Of a DNA stretch of 64,000 nt, positions 44,862-53,241 are shown piece by piece. The notes under the pieces are model-generated. The model did not search any database, was not told where the DNA came from, and worked only from the letters and a program-made list of their open reading frames with translations. Made by a program: the position numbers and the translations under genes. Each line of letters opens with the position of its first letter. Position 1 is the stretch's first letter. Origin of the DNA: Desulforapulum autotrophicum HRM2 (lineage in GTDB: Bacteria; Desulfobacterota; Desulfobacteria; Desulfobacterales; Desulfobacteraceae); the NCBI RefSeq assembly GCF_000020365.1, contig NC_012108.1, forward strand, positions 992,001 to 1,056,000. The letters run 5' to 3'.

Positions 44862-45020
44862 GGAACGGGAATAGGTATTACCCGAAGCGGGTTAAATGGC
44901 AGCGGTCAGCATGGACGCTGAAGAAGCTGCCATTGACCTCGCAGCAGCCCATGGACGGGCTGCGAGAATGAGTGTAGGGTTATACCTGTTCCCGTTCGCC
45001 GGTCTTATAAGAGTTTCATG
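44862..45020 (-). repeat. Three-way-junction structured element, copy B (type II)
   Basis: Inverted relative to copy A at 32198-32374. Arms: GAACGGG/CCCGTTC (44863-44869 with 44991-44997), AGGTAT/ATACCT, AATGGCAGC/GCTGCCATT (44895-44903 with 44926-44934) with inner TCAGC/GCTGA, and GCAGCCC/GGGCTGC (44944-44963) enclosing ATGGAC, the complement of the GTCCAT loop of copy A. The flank GAGTTTCAT is also shared. It occupies the gap between the hydrolase and beta-propeller genes. Confidence 0.8.
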
Positions 45021-45104
45021 TAAAAAAAGTTACCCGCACGTGTCGCACCTTTTGGGTTTTGGCTCGTCCAGGTTAGATGATAATCAGATACAGGAGAATC
45101 AGGC

Positions 45105-46166
45105 ATGGCAAAAATAATGATAGGGATGGGTGGAATACTGGCAGTGATCATCGTTGTTTTCCTGGTCAAGCCATCACCCATTGATCCTGTGGCATACACC
45201 CCTGGCAAATTACAGGCCCTCTCAGGCGTTCTTGAACCCAACACCCATTTGCAGAAAGCTGAACTTCTGGCCCTGGGAAAAATCCACGGACCCGAAGAAG
45301 TGGCCGTGGACAGCCTGGGTCGGGTCTATGGGGGAACCCAGGATGGATCCATCGTGAGGGTTCTGGCCAATGGAAATCTGGAAACTTTTGCCGAAACCCA
45401 GGGCCGTCCCCTGGGGATTCAGTTTGACACCCATGGCAATTTGATTGTCTGTGATGCCTTTAAGGGGTTGCTTTCCATTAACCCTGACGGGCAGATCAAG
45501 GTGCTTGCCACCTCGGCAGACGGCGTTGCCTTTAAGTTCACCGATGCCCTGGACATTGCCCGTGACGGCACCATCTATTTTACCGATGCAAGTGCAAAGT
45601 ATTCCCCAAATGAGTACCTGTATGATCTTTTAGAATCAAAGCCCCATGGCCGGTTCATGCGCTACGACCCAGACAGCGGCCAGGTCAAGGTTTTATTGAA
45701 TGATCTGTATTTTGCCAATGGGGTGGCATTGTCCAGCCAGGAAGATTTTGTTTTAATCAATGAGACCTACCGCTACAGGGTCCTCAGGTACTGGCTGAAG
45801 GGACCCGGGGCCGGGACATGGGAGATCTTTATTGATAATCTGCCGGGATTTCCGGATAATATTTCAACCAACCATAAGGGTACCTTCTGGCTGGCTCTTT
45901 TTACCGTCCGAAACAAAGCCGTGGACAGACTTCAGTCCTATCCCTTTGTCAAAGCTCAAATGGCCAAACTGCCCCAAAACCTGTGGCCCCTGCCAAAACC
46001 CTACGGCCTGGTGCTGGCCCTGGATGAACAGGGAAATATCACCCAAAGTTTACATGACTCCACGGGGGAACACCTGGGTGCCATCACGTCGGCCCGGGAA
46101 TATAACGGGTTCCTCTATCTTGGCAGTTTGCATAACGATCGCATCGGGAAATATAAATTGCCCTGA
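45105..46166 (+). CDS. SMP-30/strictosidine synthase-like beta-propeller protein, membrane-anchored
   Basis: This 353-residue protein has an N-terminal uncleaved signal/anchor (IMIGMGGILAVIIVVFLVKP, about 4-23) and a six-bladed propeller of the SMP-30/gluconolactonase/strictosidine-synthase (APMAP-like) type. Marks: GPEEVAVDSLGRVYGGTQDG, GRPLGIQFDTHGNLIVCDAFKGL, DALDIARDGTIYFTDASAKYS, FANGVALSSQEDFVLINETYRYRVLRYWLKG, and a last blade with LGSLHNDRIGKYKLP. Family members are lactonases or esterases needing a divalent metal. True alkaloid synthase activity is not expected. It should face the periplasm. An aggaga site precedes the ATG. Confidence 0.83.
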   Translation: MAKIMIGMGGILAVIIVVFLVKPSPIDPVAYTPGKLQALSGVLEPNTHLQKAELLALGKIHGPEEVAVDSLGRVYGGTQDGSIVRVLANGNLETFAETQGRPLGIQFDTHGNLIVCDAFKGLLSINPDGQIKVLATSADGVAFKFTDALDIARDGTIYFTDASAKYSPNEYLYDLLESKPHGRFMRYDPDSGQVKVLLNDLYFANGVALSSQEDFVLINETYRYRVLRYWLKGPGAGTWEIFIDNLPGFPDNISTNHKGTFWLALFTVRNKAVDRLQSYPFVKAQMAKLPQNLWPLPKPYGLVLALDEQGNITQSLHDSTGEHLGAITSAREYNGFLYLGSLHNDRIGKYKLP

Positions 46167-46246
46167 TGTTCATGTTCACCCGGGCCGCATGATTGCCATG
46201 GGCCTGGAAAGGGTCTCAATCAGGGTTTCTGGTTGATTCAACAGAT

Positions 46247-46912
46247 TTATTTGTCGGAATTTTTTTTACTGAATGCGGTAACCAGGCCCGGGGGGCTTTG
46301 AATACAGGCCGATGCCCCCGAATCCGTCAGTTCTTTCTGGGTTCCAAATCCCCAGAGAACACCAATCCCGCGTACCTTGTTGGCTGTTGCACCAATCATA
46401 TCATGCCTGCGGTCCCCGACCATGACGGCTCGGGATGGATCAAGGGACTCACGGTTTAAAATGTAGGAGACTAAACTTGTTTTATCGGTTCGGGTGCCAT
46501 CGAGTTCACTTCCATGGATGTGGTTGAAATATTGGCCCAGGCCAAAGTGGTCGACAATCCGCTGGGCGTAAACCCAGGGCTTTGAGGTGGCAACAAAGAG
46601 AGGATGGCAAGCCTCTTGAAGTTTTTTGAGTGCCTGGGGAATACCCGCATAGAGCTTGTTTTCAAACAGGCCAATCGAACCGAACCGTTCCCGATAGATG
46701 ACCAGGGCATTTTCCACAAGGCTGTCATCGTCGGATTCAAGCAGGATGGAAAAGCTTTCTTTCAAGGGTGGTCCAATGCACCACCGTAAATCAGTCTGGG
46801 GCGGTAAGGGCCGGCCCAGGGAAGCCATGGCATGGCAGATAGATCTTGTGATACCCTGGTATGGGTCTGTGAGTGTTCCATCCAGATCAAATAAAATGCT
46901 GATTTTATCCAT
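46247..46912 (-). CDS. HAD-superfamily phosphatase (phosphoglycolate phosphatase-like)
   Basis: This 221-residue protein starts at the ATG at 46912 (MDKISILFDLDGTLTDPY), which fits the family; a 13-codon upstream extension is not conserved-looking. HAD motif I is FDLDGTLTD, motif II is FVATSKPWVYAQRIV, motif III is the lysine region DGTRTDKTSLV, and motif IV is AVMVGDRRHDMIGA. The cap domain is of the four-helix Gph/PgmB type. It probably dephosphorylates a small phosphate ester such as phosphoglycolate, in the cytoplasm; the substrate is not certain. It is convergent with the propeller gene, 80 bases apart. Confidence 0.85.
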   Translation of the reverse strand: MDKISILFDLDGTLTDPYQGITRSICHAMASLGRPLPPQTDLRWCIGPPLKESFSILLESDDDSLVENALVIYRERFGSIGLFENKLYAGIPQALKKLQEACHPLFVATSKPWVYAQRIVDHFGLGQYFNHIHGSELDGTRTDKTSLVSYILNRESLDPSRAVMVGDRRHDMIGATANKVRGIGVLWGFGTQKELTDSGASACIQSPPGLVTAFSKKNSDK

Positions 46913-47198
46913 ACATAGCCTTTTTTTCCTGCAGGTTGAAAAGCAGAACAAGTGCCAGGTGGCAATCTTCTGAATTCTCTTAGCCGGACAGCCCCCCTCC
47001 TGTCAAGTCCAAACCCAGAAAAACGGGGTGATTATCATCCAGGGAACCTCAAAATTTAAGAATTCCTGCATGGATGACCCAACCGCTTCCATGGAGTCCC
47101 CAGGGTATGGGGCGTCACCTTTCCCTTTATGGCCAGGGGAGAATGTGGTATAAAGGGAGGATCTAAAATAGCACCTGAATTTTACAAAAGGAAAAAAT
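46913..47198. other. Intergenic gap
   Basis: This 286-base gap lies between divergent genes. It should contain both promoters, but no clear motif was found. The ribosome site aaaagga for the next gene is at its end. Confidence 0.4.
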
Positions 47199-47576
47199 AT
47201 GGCCAGGGAAAATGATGTTGTTTTGATTTATCTGGAGGATGACCCGGTTTCGTTTGCCAGGGTGGAGTCCATTGAACCGGACGTGAAAAAGGACTGGTAT
47301 CATATCACCCTGCTCATGCTCCAGATCCCCCTCCAGACTGTGACTTGGACGTTGAAGGATCTTTACATCAACGGTGAGGATTTTTTCATGGGGGGAAAAC
47401 GCATGAAGATCGAAGTGGTCGAATCTCCCGGGGAGGTGGCAGTTGAAGAGGCCCATGACACAGACGTTGAAGCCTCGAAAGAGGACCCGTCTGGAGAGAT
47501 TCCCAAGGAGAGCCGTGGAAAAGTGATCTCCCTTGCCGATGTGCGTGCCAGAAATAAAAAAAGCTCAAAATCCTGA
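47199..47576 (+). CDS. Conserved-looking small protein, unknown function
   Basis: This 125-residue acidic protein has a compact N-terminal part (ENDVVLIYLEDDPVSFARVESIEPDVKKDWYHI, then a strand-rich stretch to about residue 75) that looks like a small beta-barrel. A disordered charged tail follows, ending KVISLADVRARNKKSSKS. No family name is recognised. It is the first gene of a tightly spaced plus-strand series with dusB 51 bases downstream. A good aaagga site precedes the ATG. The tail with KVISLADVRARNK resembles short tails seen in other deltaproteobacterial small proteins, but this is only an impression. Confidence 0.7.
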   Translation: MARENDVVLIYLEDDPVSFARVESIEPDVKKDWYHITLLMLQIPLQTVTWTLKDLYINGEDFFMGGKRMKIEVVESPGEVAVEEAHDTDVEASKEDPSGEIPKESRGKVISLADVRARNKKSSKS

Positions 47577-47627
47577 GTCCGGGAGCAACGCCTGCCATGG
47601 ACTGGTCTTTGTAAAGGAAATCATCCC

Positions 47628-48620
47628 ATGAAAATAGGAGATCTTGAGATCAGGGGGAGAACTGTTCTTGCACCCCTTGCCGGTATTACCAACCTTCCCT
47701 TCAGGATCATTGCAAAAGGCTGTGGCTGCACCCTGGTCTGCTCTGAGATGGTCAGTGCCAAAGGACTTGAGTTTAACTCAGAAAAGACGGTTCAACTTCT
47801 CCGGACCGATGCGTGTGAACGGCCCGTGTCTGTCCAGATTTTTGGTGCCGAGGCCTTGTCCATGGCCAATGCGGCCCGGTGGATAGCGGAGAGAAACGTG
47901 GCTGATATCATTGATATCAACTTTGGCTGCAGTGTTAAAAAGGTGGCCAGGACCGGGGCCGGTGTGGCTCTGATGAAGGATATGGATAATGCCCGGGCCA
48001 TTATCCGGGCCGTGCGCAGGGCCGTATCCATGCCCTTTACCATTAAAATTCGTTCGGGTTGGGACAGTTCGGCCTCCCAGGCCTTTGACATTGCCCGCAT
48101 GGCAGAGGATAACGGGGTTGATGCCATTGCTATCCATCCCAGGACTGCAGCCCAGGGGTTCAGGGGCAGGGCAGACTGGTCGATGATCGCGCGGTTAAAG
48201 GAGATGCTCACCATTCCCGTGATCGGAAACGGGGATATCACAACCCCTGAGCAAGGGGTTGCAATGATTCAGGAGACCGGGTGTGACGGCGTCATGGTCG
48301 GCCGGGCTGCCATGGGCAATCCCTTTATCTTTGGCGGCATTGAGGCCCTTCTCAGGGGTGAGGCCTGGAATGAACCATCCCCCATGGAAATCTTTCAAAT
48401 CATGGAGGAAATGGTGGAGTCCCATGTGGCCTACCTTGGGGAAAGACCGGCCTGCAGGATGATGCGAAGCAGGCTTGCCTGGTTTGTCAAGGGGTTTGCC
48501 GGTGCTTCGGTTTTTAGAAGGGAGCTTACCGGGATTGAAACCCTGGACCAGGCCATGGCGTTGATTCGCCGGTATGAAGCAGACTTTGAGTCTGACACCC
48601 AGAGGGAGACCCTGGTTTAA
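47628..48620 (+). CDS. dusB: tRNA-dihydrouridine synthase B
   Basis: This 330-residue FMN enzyme makes dihydrouridine in tRNA. Marks: VLAPLAGITNLPFRIIAKGCG, VCSEMVSAKGL, IIDINFGCSVKKVARTGAGV (catalytic Cys near 104), FTIKIRSGWD, AIHPRTAAQGFRGRADW, PVIGNGDITTPEQG, and GVMVGRAAMGNPFIF. All are typical of the DusB subgroup, and the length matches. It is the second gene of the 47.2-52.9 kb operon-like series. The next gene begins 19 bases after the stop. Confidence 0.93.
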   Translation: MKIGDLEIRGRTVLAPLAGITNLPFRIIAKGCGCTLVCSEMVSAKGLEFNSEKTVQLLRTDACERPVSVQIFGAEALSMANAARWIAERNVADIIDINFGCSVKKVARTGAGVALMKDMDNARAIIRAVRRAVSMPFTIKIRSGWDSSASQAFDIARMAEDNGVDAIAIHPRTAAQGFRGRADWSMIARLKEMLTIPVIGNGDITTPEQGVAMIQETGCDGVMVGRAAMGNPFIFGGIEALLRGEAWNEPSPMEIFQIMEEMVESHVAYLGERPACRMMRSRLAWFVKGFAGASVFRRELTGIETLDQAMALIRRYEADFESDTQRETLV

Positions 48621-48639
48621 TTTTAAAAGCGAGGACCGA

Positions 48640-49113
48640 ATGGACCGAGAACCGACAACCCCACCTGGAGAAACCTGGGCTTTCTTTTCCGCCTGTATTC
48701 ACTACCTTGGCAAGTCGACCCTGACTGCCCTGTTCCAGAGGGGCGAACGGCAGATTGAGCGCTGGTCTGCCGATCCGGCAACCTCTGGACGTCAGCGGAA
48801 CCCCATCGACAGGTATGAAATGCTGCTCCAGGCCCTCATGGACAAGGGCCAGGTCGGCACGGCACGATCTGCCGTGGCAAGGCAGGCCCACATTGTCGGG
48901 TGCGAGCTTGCGGAAAAGCAAATGCCCATTCCAGACAAGGAAAGCATTGAACTTGAGATCATTGATGACCTGACGGCTAAAAACGAGTATGATACTATTC
49001 TTCTGGATCCCGGATCCACCCAGGAGCAGTGCCGAACGTCCATGGAGACGTTTATCCGGGAACTCAAGGAAAATTATGTGAAAAAATGCCAGGACCGGGG
49101 ATGGACCCCTTGA
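48640..49113 (+). CDS. Unknown cytoplasmic protein
   Basis: This 157-residue protein starts at the ATG at 48640 (gcgaggaccga before it). A longer frame begins inside dusB and is less likely. Sequence landmarks: ETWAFFSACIHYLGKSTLTALFQRG, RQIERWSADPATSGRQRNPIDRYEMLLQ (two adjacent stretches) and a helical acidic C-terminal half ending KKCQDRGWTP. The first part, with QIERWSADP and a following helix, resembles a small DNA- or regulator-type helical domain, but no family is assigned. It sits 15 bases before the PLP-enzyme gene and within the same operon-like series. Confidence 0.65.
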   Translation: MDREPTTPPGETWAFFSACIHYLGKSTLTALFQRGERQIERWSADPATSGRQRNPIDRYEMLLQALMDKGQVGTARSAVARQAHIVGCELAEKQMPIPDKESIELEIIDDLTAKNEYDTILLDPGSTQEQCRTSMETFIRELKENYVKKCQDRGWTP

Positions 49114-49128
49114 ATTAAGGAGAAGACC

Positions 49129-50349
49129 ATGTCGATTGAAAAACTGGATAGGGCCCTTGAGGCTGAGATTGACGATCTTGCGGCCCAGGGACGGGCAAAG
49201 GCTGAAGAACGGGTGATCACACGTTATCTCCCACCCTTGGGCAGTAAAGGACCCAGATACTGCCTGGCCGGCATGGACAAACAGTTCATCCGTATGAACT
49301 CCAACTCATATCTTTCCCTTTCAAACCACCCGAAACTGATCCAGGCCGCAGACAAGGCCACACACGATTTTGGCGTGGGGCCGGGGGCTGTGCGTTTCAT
49401 TGACGGGACCTTTGTTTACCATCAGGCCCTTGAATCCCGGGTGGCCGATTTTGTGGACAAACCTGGGGCAAAGATCTTTAACTCGGCCTACACGGCCAAC
49501 TGTGGACTTGCCCTGACCCTTTCAACGCCCGCCACCCACTGGATCGGGGATCAGCTTAACCACAATAGCATTATCCGGGCCATGCGCATCGCCAATGTGC
49601 CCTCGGCCAACAAGGGGATCTTTCACCACAATGATATGGACGATCTCCGGCGCTGCCTTGACCAGGTGGATCCGGGTGTGGAAAGGGTGGTGGTGGTCTT
49701 TGACGGCATCTTCAGCATGCGGGGGGACAATGCGCCCATTGATCGCATCCAGGCCGTTGTTGACCCCTATGTTCCACGATTCAGGGACGGGGTGATCACC
49801 GTGGTGGACGATTCCCACGGTATCGGGGCCTATGGAAAGAGCGGCCGGGGAACCCCTGAATTTTGCGGCCGGCAGCCAGACATCATTGTCGGTACCTTTG
49901 GTAAGGCCTTTGGCGTGAACGGCGGGTTTATTGCCGGCAGTGCCACCCTGGTCGAAGCCGTGCGGCAGAAGGCCGACACCTACATCTATACCAACCCTTT
50001 GAGTGTTGCCGACTGTGCCGCTGCAACCTCTGCCCTGGATGTCTGTGACAGTGCCGAGGGTCTTAAACTTCTCTCTAACCTTGGACGAAGAACCCAGCAG
50101 TTTCGTTCGGGACTTTGTGACCTTGGCATGGAAACCATTGACGGCCCCCATCCCGTGGTTCCCCTGATGGTGCGGGACACCCGCAAAACCCGGGAACTGG
50201 TTGAAACGCTTTTTTGTAACGGGGTACTGGTCGTGGGGCTCACCTTTCCCGTGGTGCCAAAGGGAGACGAGACCATACGTTTCCAGATCAATGCAGCCCA
50301 TACGGAATCGGACATTGACGAAGTTCTGGCCCTGTTGAAACAATTTTAA
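49129..50349 (+). CDS. PLP-dependent alpha-oxoamine synthase-like enzyme (AONS/KBL type)
   Basis: This 406-residue fold-type I PLP enzyme resembles 8-amino-7-oxononanoate synthase and 2-amino-3-ketobutyrate CoA ligase. Marks: FIRMNSNSYLSLSNHPKLI, GPGAVRFIDGTFVYHQALE, VVFDGIFSMRGDNAPI, VTVVDDSHGIGAYGKSGRG and the Schiff-base lysine in GTFGKAFGVNGGFIAGS (K259). These enzymes condense an amino acid with an acyl-CoA. Biotin or threonine-degradation partner genes are not nearby, so the substrate pair is open. Strong ribosome site aaggag. Confidence 0.87.
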   Translation: MSIEKLDRALEAEIDDLAAQGRAKAEERVITRYLPPLGSKGPRYCLAGMDKQFIRMNSNSYLSLSNHPKLIQAADKATHDFGVGPGAVRFIDGTFVYHQALESRVADFVDKPGAKIFNSAYTANCGLALTLSTPATHWIGDQLNHNSIIRAMRIANVPSANKGIFHHNDMDDLRRCLDQVDPGVERVVVVFDGIFSMRGDNAPIDRIQAVVDPYVPRFRDGVITVVDDSHGIGAYGKSGRGTPEFCGRQPDIIVGTFGKAFGVNGGFIAGSATLVEAVRQKADTYIYTNPLSVADCAAATSALDVCDSAEGLKLLSNLGRRTQQFRSGLCDLGMETIDGPHPVVPLMVRDTRKTRELVETLFCNGVLVVGLTFPVVPKGDETIRFQINAAHTESDIDEVLALLKQF

Positions 50350-50402
50350 TCCCCCCTGAATGACATCGGGTAGGGGCTGCCATAAACCGTAACAGGAGAA
50401 CC

Positions 50403-51236
50403 ATGCTTAACAACACCTTTCACCACATCCCGGGCATCGGGTTGAAGACCGAGCAGCAGCTCTGGGACGCAGGGCTTGACCACTGGGACCGGCTGAACAA
50501 TCCAACCGGGCTGAACCTTTCTCCCCGACGGCTTGAAACCCTGACCCGCCATGTGGATCAATCCAGACAGGAGATGGAACGGGGCAATTACAGCTATTTT
50601 TCAGAACGGCTGCCCCCTGCCTATCACTGGCGGTTTTTCCCCGAGTTCCGGCATTCCATGGTTTACCTGGACATTGAGACCACGGGCCTTGAACCCAGTT
50701 ATGAGAGCATCACCACAATCGCCCTGTACGACGGCATCACTATCCGTTACTACGTCAAGGGTGAAAACCTTGACCGTTTTCCAGAGGAAATTTCCCAATA
50801 TAAGGCCATTGTCACCTATAATGGCAAATGTTTTGACGTGCCCTTTATTGAGCATGAGTTCGGCATCCGCCTTGACCAGGTTCACATCGATCTTCGCTAT
50901 ATCCTGAAGAGCCTCGGGTTCAGGGGCGGCCTTAAAGGGTGTGAACGCATGCTGGGCCTGGACCGTGGGGACCTTGACGGGGTGGACGGCTATTTTGCCA
51001 TCCTGCTCTGGAACGATTATATGCGCAACAAAGATCGCAGGGTCCTGGAAACCCTTCTGGCCTACAATATTGAGGATGTGGTTAATCTTGAGACCCTCAT
51101 GGTAAAGGCCTACAACCTGAAGCTTGGTCAGACCCCCTTTGCAAAAACCCACGCCATCTGCCTTCCCCAGCGACCTGAGCTTCCCTTTTCAGCCGATACC
51201 GCAACGGTTGAACGTATCCGGGGGAGCTGGTATTGA
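50403..51236 (+). CDS. YprB-like ribonuclease H-fold exonuclease
   Basis: This 277-residue protein has an N-terminal helix-hairpin-like part (IPGIGLKTEQQLWDAGLDHW, residues 9-28) and an RNase H-like DEDD domain. Visible active-site elements are VYLDIETTGLEPS (D, E), IVTYNGKCFDVPFIEHEF and the late LLAYNIEDVVNLETL (D). This is the pattern of the YprB/RNase_H_2 group, predicted 3'-5' exonucleases whose substrates are unsettled. The stop codon overlaps the start of the radical SAM gene (TTGA), so the two are translationally coupled. Confidence 0.83.
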   Translation: MLNNTFHHIPGIGLKTEQQLWDAGLDHWDRLNNPTGLNLSPRRLETLTRHVDQSRQEMERGNYSYFSERLPPAYHWRFFPEFRHSMVYLDIETTGLEPSYESITTIALYDGITIRYYVKGENLDRFPEEISQYKAIVTYNGKCFDVPFIEHEFGIRLDQVHIDLRYILKSLGFRGGLKGCERMLGLDRGDLDGVDGYFAILLWNDYMRNKDRRVLETLLAYNIEDVVNLETLMVKAYNLKLGQTPFAKTHAICLPQRPELPFSADTATVERIRGSWY

Positions 51237-52900
51237 GTCTGTCTTCGGGCAAAGCGGCCGTGTGTGATGTGCTCCTGGTGCAGCCACCCATGGAGGAGTT
51301 CTATCTTACGGCCAAAAGAACCGTTCCCTACGGCCTTGCCTGTATTGCCGCTGTCCTGGTGCAAAATGGTTTTTCAGTTTCCATTGTGGATGGCCTTGCC
51401 GTTAAAAAGTCCCGGATTATTGATCCCCCCGCCGCCCTGGGAGATCTTGGCGCCTTTTATGGCCGGGAAGACCTGTCTCCCTTTGCCCTGTTTCACCACT
51501 TTCGACACTATGGCTACAGCTTTGAGCATATTGGTGCCCGGGTAAGGGAACAACAGCCTTTCCTTGTGGGAATTTCCTCGCTTTTCACGGCCTATGCTGG
51601 TGAAGCCATGGAAACCGCACGTGCTGTCAAGCGTTTCTGGCCGCACTGTCGAGTGGTCATGGGCGGTCACCATCCCACGGTGTTTCCAAGGGAGACCATG
51701 GCGTGTGAGGCAGTGGATTTTGTGCTCAGGGGGGAAGGGGAAGGGTCCATGGCCCTGCTTGCCCTTGCCCTTAAAAAAAATACAGGCCTTGAAGGGGTGC
51801 CGGGGATCGTTTTTCGTCGGCCTGGCGCTGGCCTTTATGTTGGTGAACCTGCCTGGATAGATGACCTTGACAGTACGCCCCTGCCTGCCACCCAACTGGT
51901 GGATCAGTCGTTTTACCAGCGGAAAAAACGCGGCAGCATCAGTGTTGTCACGGCAAGGGGGTGTCCCATGCACTGCACCTACTGCTGTCTTGGGGCCTCA
52001 TCGGCCCATGCCCCCTTTCGTCGGCGGTCGGTGGCCTCGGTCATGGCCGAACTTGAGGTTCAGATGGACAGCCAGGATGTGGGGTTTATCGATTTTGAAG
52101 ATGAGAATTTGAGCCTTGACCGGGGCTGGTTCCTCTCTCTCCTGGATGGGATTTCAGCCAGGTACGGCTCCCGGGACCTTGAACTTCGGGCCATGAACGG
52201 ACTTTATGCACCGTCCCTGGATCATGGGGTGATCTCCGCCATGAAGCAGGCAGGTTTCAGGACCTTGAACCTCTCCCTGGGTTCTACCTGTAAGGAGCAG
52301 CTGGCCCGGTTCAAACGACCGGACGTTAGCCTGGCCCTTGACCGATGCCTTGAAAGTGCCGAAACACTTGGCCTTGAGGCGGTATCCTATCTGATTGCCG
52401 CAGCACCGGGCCAGGATCCCCGCCAGTCGGTAAGGGATCTTGTTTACCTTGGGGCCAGGCGGACCCTGGTGGGACTCTCCATTTTTTATCCGGCACCGGG
52501 CAGCCATGATTTTATGGTGTGCAGACAAAAGGGGCTTCTTCCCGTTAATTTTGAACAGATGCGATCCACAGCCTTTCCCATCTCCGATACCACCACGCGG
52601 ATTGAGGCGGCAACCCTGCTCAGGCTTGCCCGACTGCTCAATTTTATGAAATCCCTCAAAGATGAGGGGGATCTGCCCACCTCTGGATCGAAGGGCAGCA
52701 GGAGATCCAGGGTCGATCCTTCCAACCGCAGGGAGGCGGGGAAGCTTCTGGTGGCGGATTTCCTTGAACATGGTTGTATCCAGGGGATCTCTGCCGATGG
52801 AAAGGTGTTTGATCATCCTGTCTCTCCATCCCTGGTTTCGCTTTTTCTTTCGGGTCTGGCAGGGGTTACCCTCCGGGGGGTGGGGGAAACAAATAAGTAG
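51233..52900 (+). CDS. B12-binding-domain radical SAM protein
   Basis: This 555-residue protein starts at a TTG that overlaps the previous stop by four bases. Residues 10 to about 170 form a cobalamin-binding-like domain (VLLVQPPMEEFYLTAKRTVPYG, LVGISSLFTAYAGEAME, VVMGGHHPTVFPRE), although the canonical DxHxxG loop is not evident. The radical SAM domain has the cluster motif C244-x3-C248-x2-C251 (GCPMHCTYCCLGASS) with FIDFEDENLSLDRGWF after it. Members carry out methylations, ring formations or other radical reactions. The product cannot be predicted. A hydrophilic insert (SGSKGSRRSRVDPSNRREAG) lies near residue 485. Confidence 0.87.
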   Translation: MSLSSGKAAVCDVLLVQPPMEEFYLTAKRTVPYGLACIAAVLVQNGFSVSIVDGLAVKKSRIIDPPAALGDLGAFYGREDLSPFALFHHFRHYGYSFEHIGARVREQQPFLVGISSLFTAYAGEAMETARAVKRFWPHCRVVMGGHHPTVFPRETMACEAVDFVLRGEGEGSMALLALALKKNTGLEGVPGIVFRRPGAGLYVGEPAWIDDLDSTPLPATQLVDQSFYQRKKRGSISVVTARGCPMHCTYCCLGASSAHAPFRRRSVASVMAELEVQMDSQDVGFIDFEDENLSLDRGWFLSLLDGISARYGSRDLELRAMNGLYAPSLDHGVISAMKQAGFRTLNLSLGSTCKEQLARFKRPDVSLALDRCLESAETLGLEAVSYLIAAAPGQDPRQSVRDLVYLGARRTLVGLSIFYPAPGSHDFMVCRQKGLLPVNFEQMRSTAFPISDTTTRIEAATLLRLARLLNFMKSLKDEGDLPTSGSKGSRRSRVDPSNRREAGKLLVADFLEHGCIQGISADGKVFDHPVSPSLVSLFLSGLAGVTLRGVGETNK

Positions 52901-53241
52901 GCCGGTGCAAGGTGGAATAAAAATCTGTTTATCCCTTGTAATCTGCTCGTTTTTTACGTAACATGGAAAATTAGCTGTCGTTCTCTATCATGGACAGCCA
53001 TCCGAATCATTACAACCGTCATGGTCGGAGCGAGGTATCTGCTCTAAACCACAACGAAGTTTGAAACGCCTTCATTGAAAATGCTTTGGTGGGTGTTTCA
53101 TATAACCGGCATGGCCGGAGCAAGGTATCGCTTTCGGCAACTACGAATGATGAGACTCCTCTGTTTGCAATGCTTCGGTGGGAATTTCATATAAAAAAAT
53201 CTATCACTTGTTTATCGAATTATTTATTTGGGAGTTTGACG
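52901..53241. other. Intergenic gap before the short rho gene
   Basis: This 341-base gap holds the tandem type III repeat units (53011-53193). The last 48 bases after the repeat carry the ribosome site gggag for the TTG start. No gene is seen. Confidence 0.6.
53011..53193 (+). repeat. Two tandem 90-bp repeat units (type III)
   Basis: Unit one begins ACCGTCATGGTCGG and ends GGTGGGTGTTTCATATAA; unit two begins ACCGGCATGGCCGG and ends GGTGGGAATTTCATATAA. Both contain CGGAGCRAGGTATC, an ACGAA block and AATGCTTYGGTGGG. The units differ at many positions, so the duplication is old. The single copy at 31726-31821 has the same order on the opposite strand. The second unit ends 48 bases before the rho-like start. 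Confidence 0.75.

Noticed and set aside
53011-53193. CRISPR array
   Set aside because: There are only two diverged 90-bp units with no spacers of uniform length and no cas genes.
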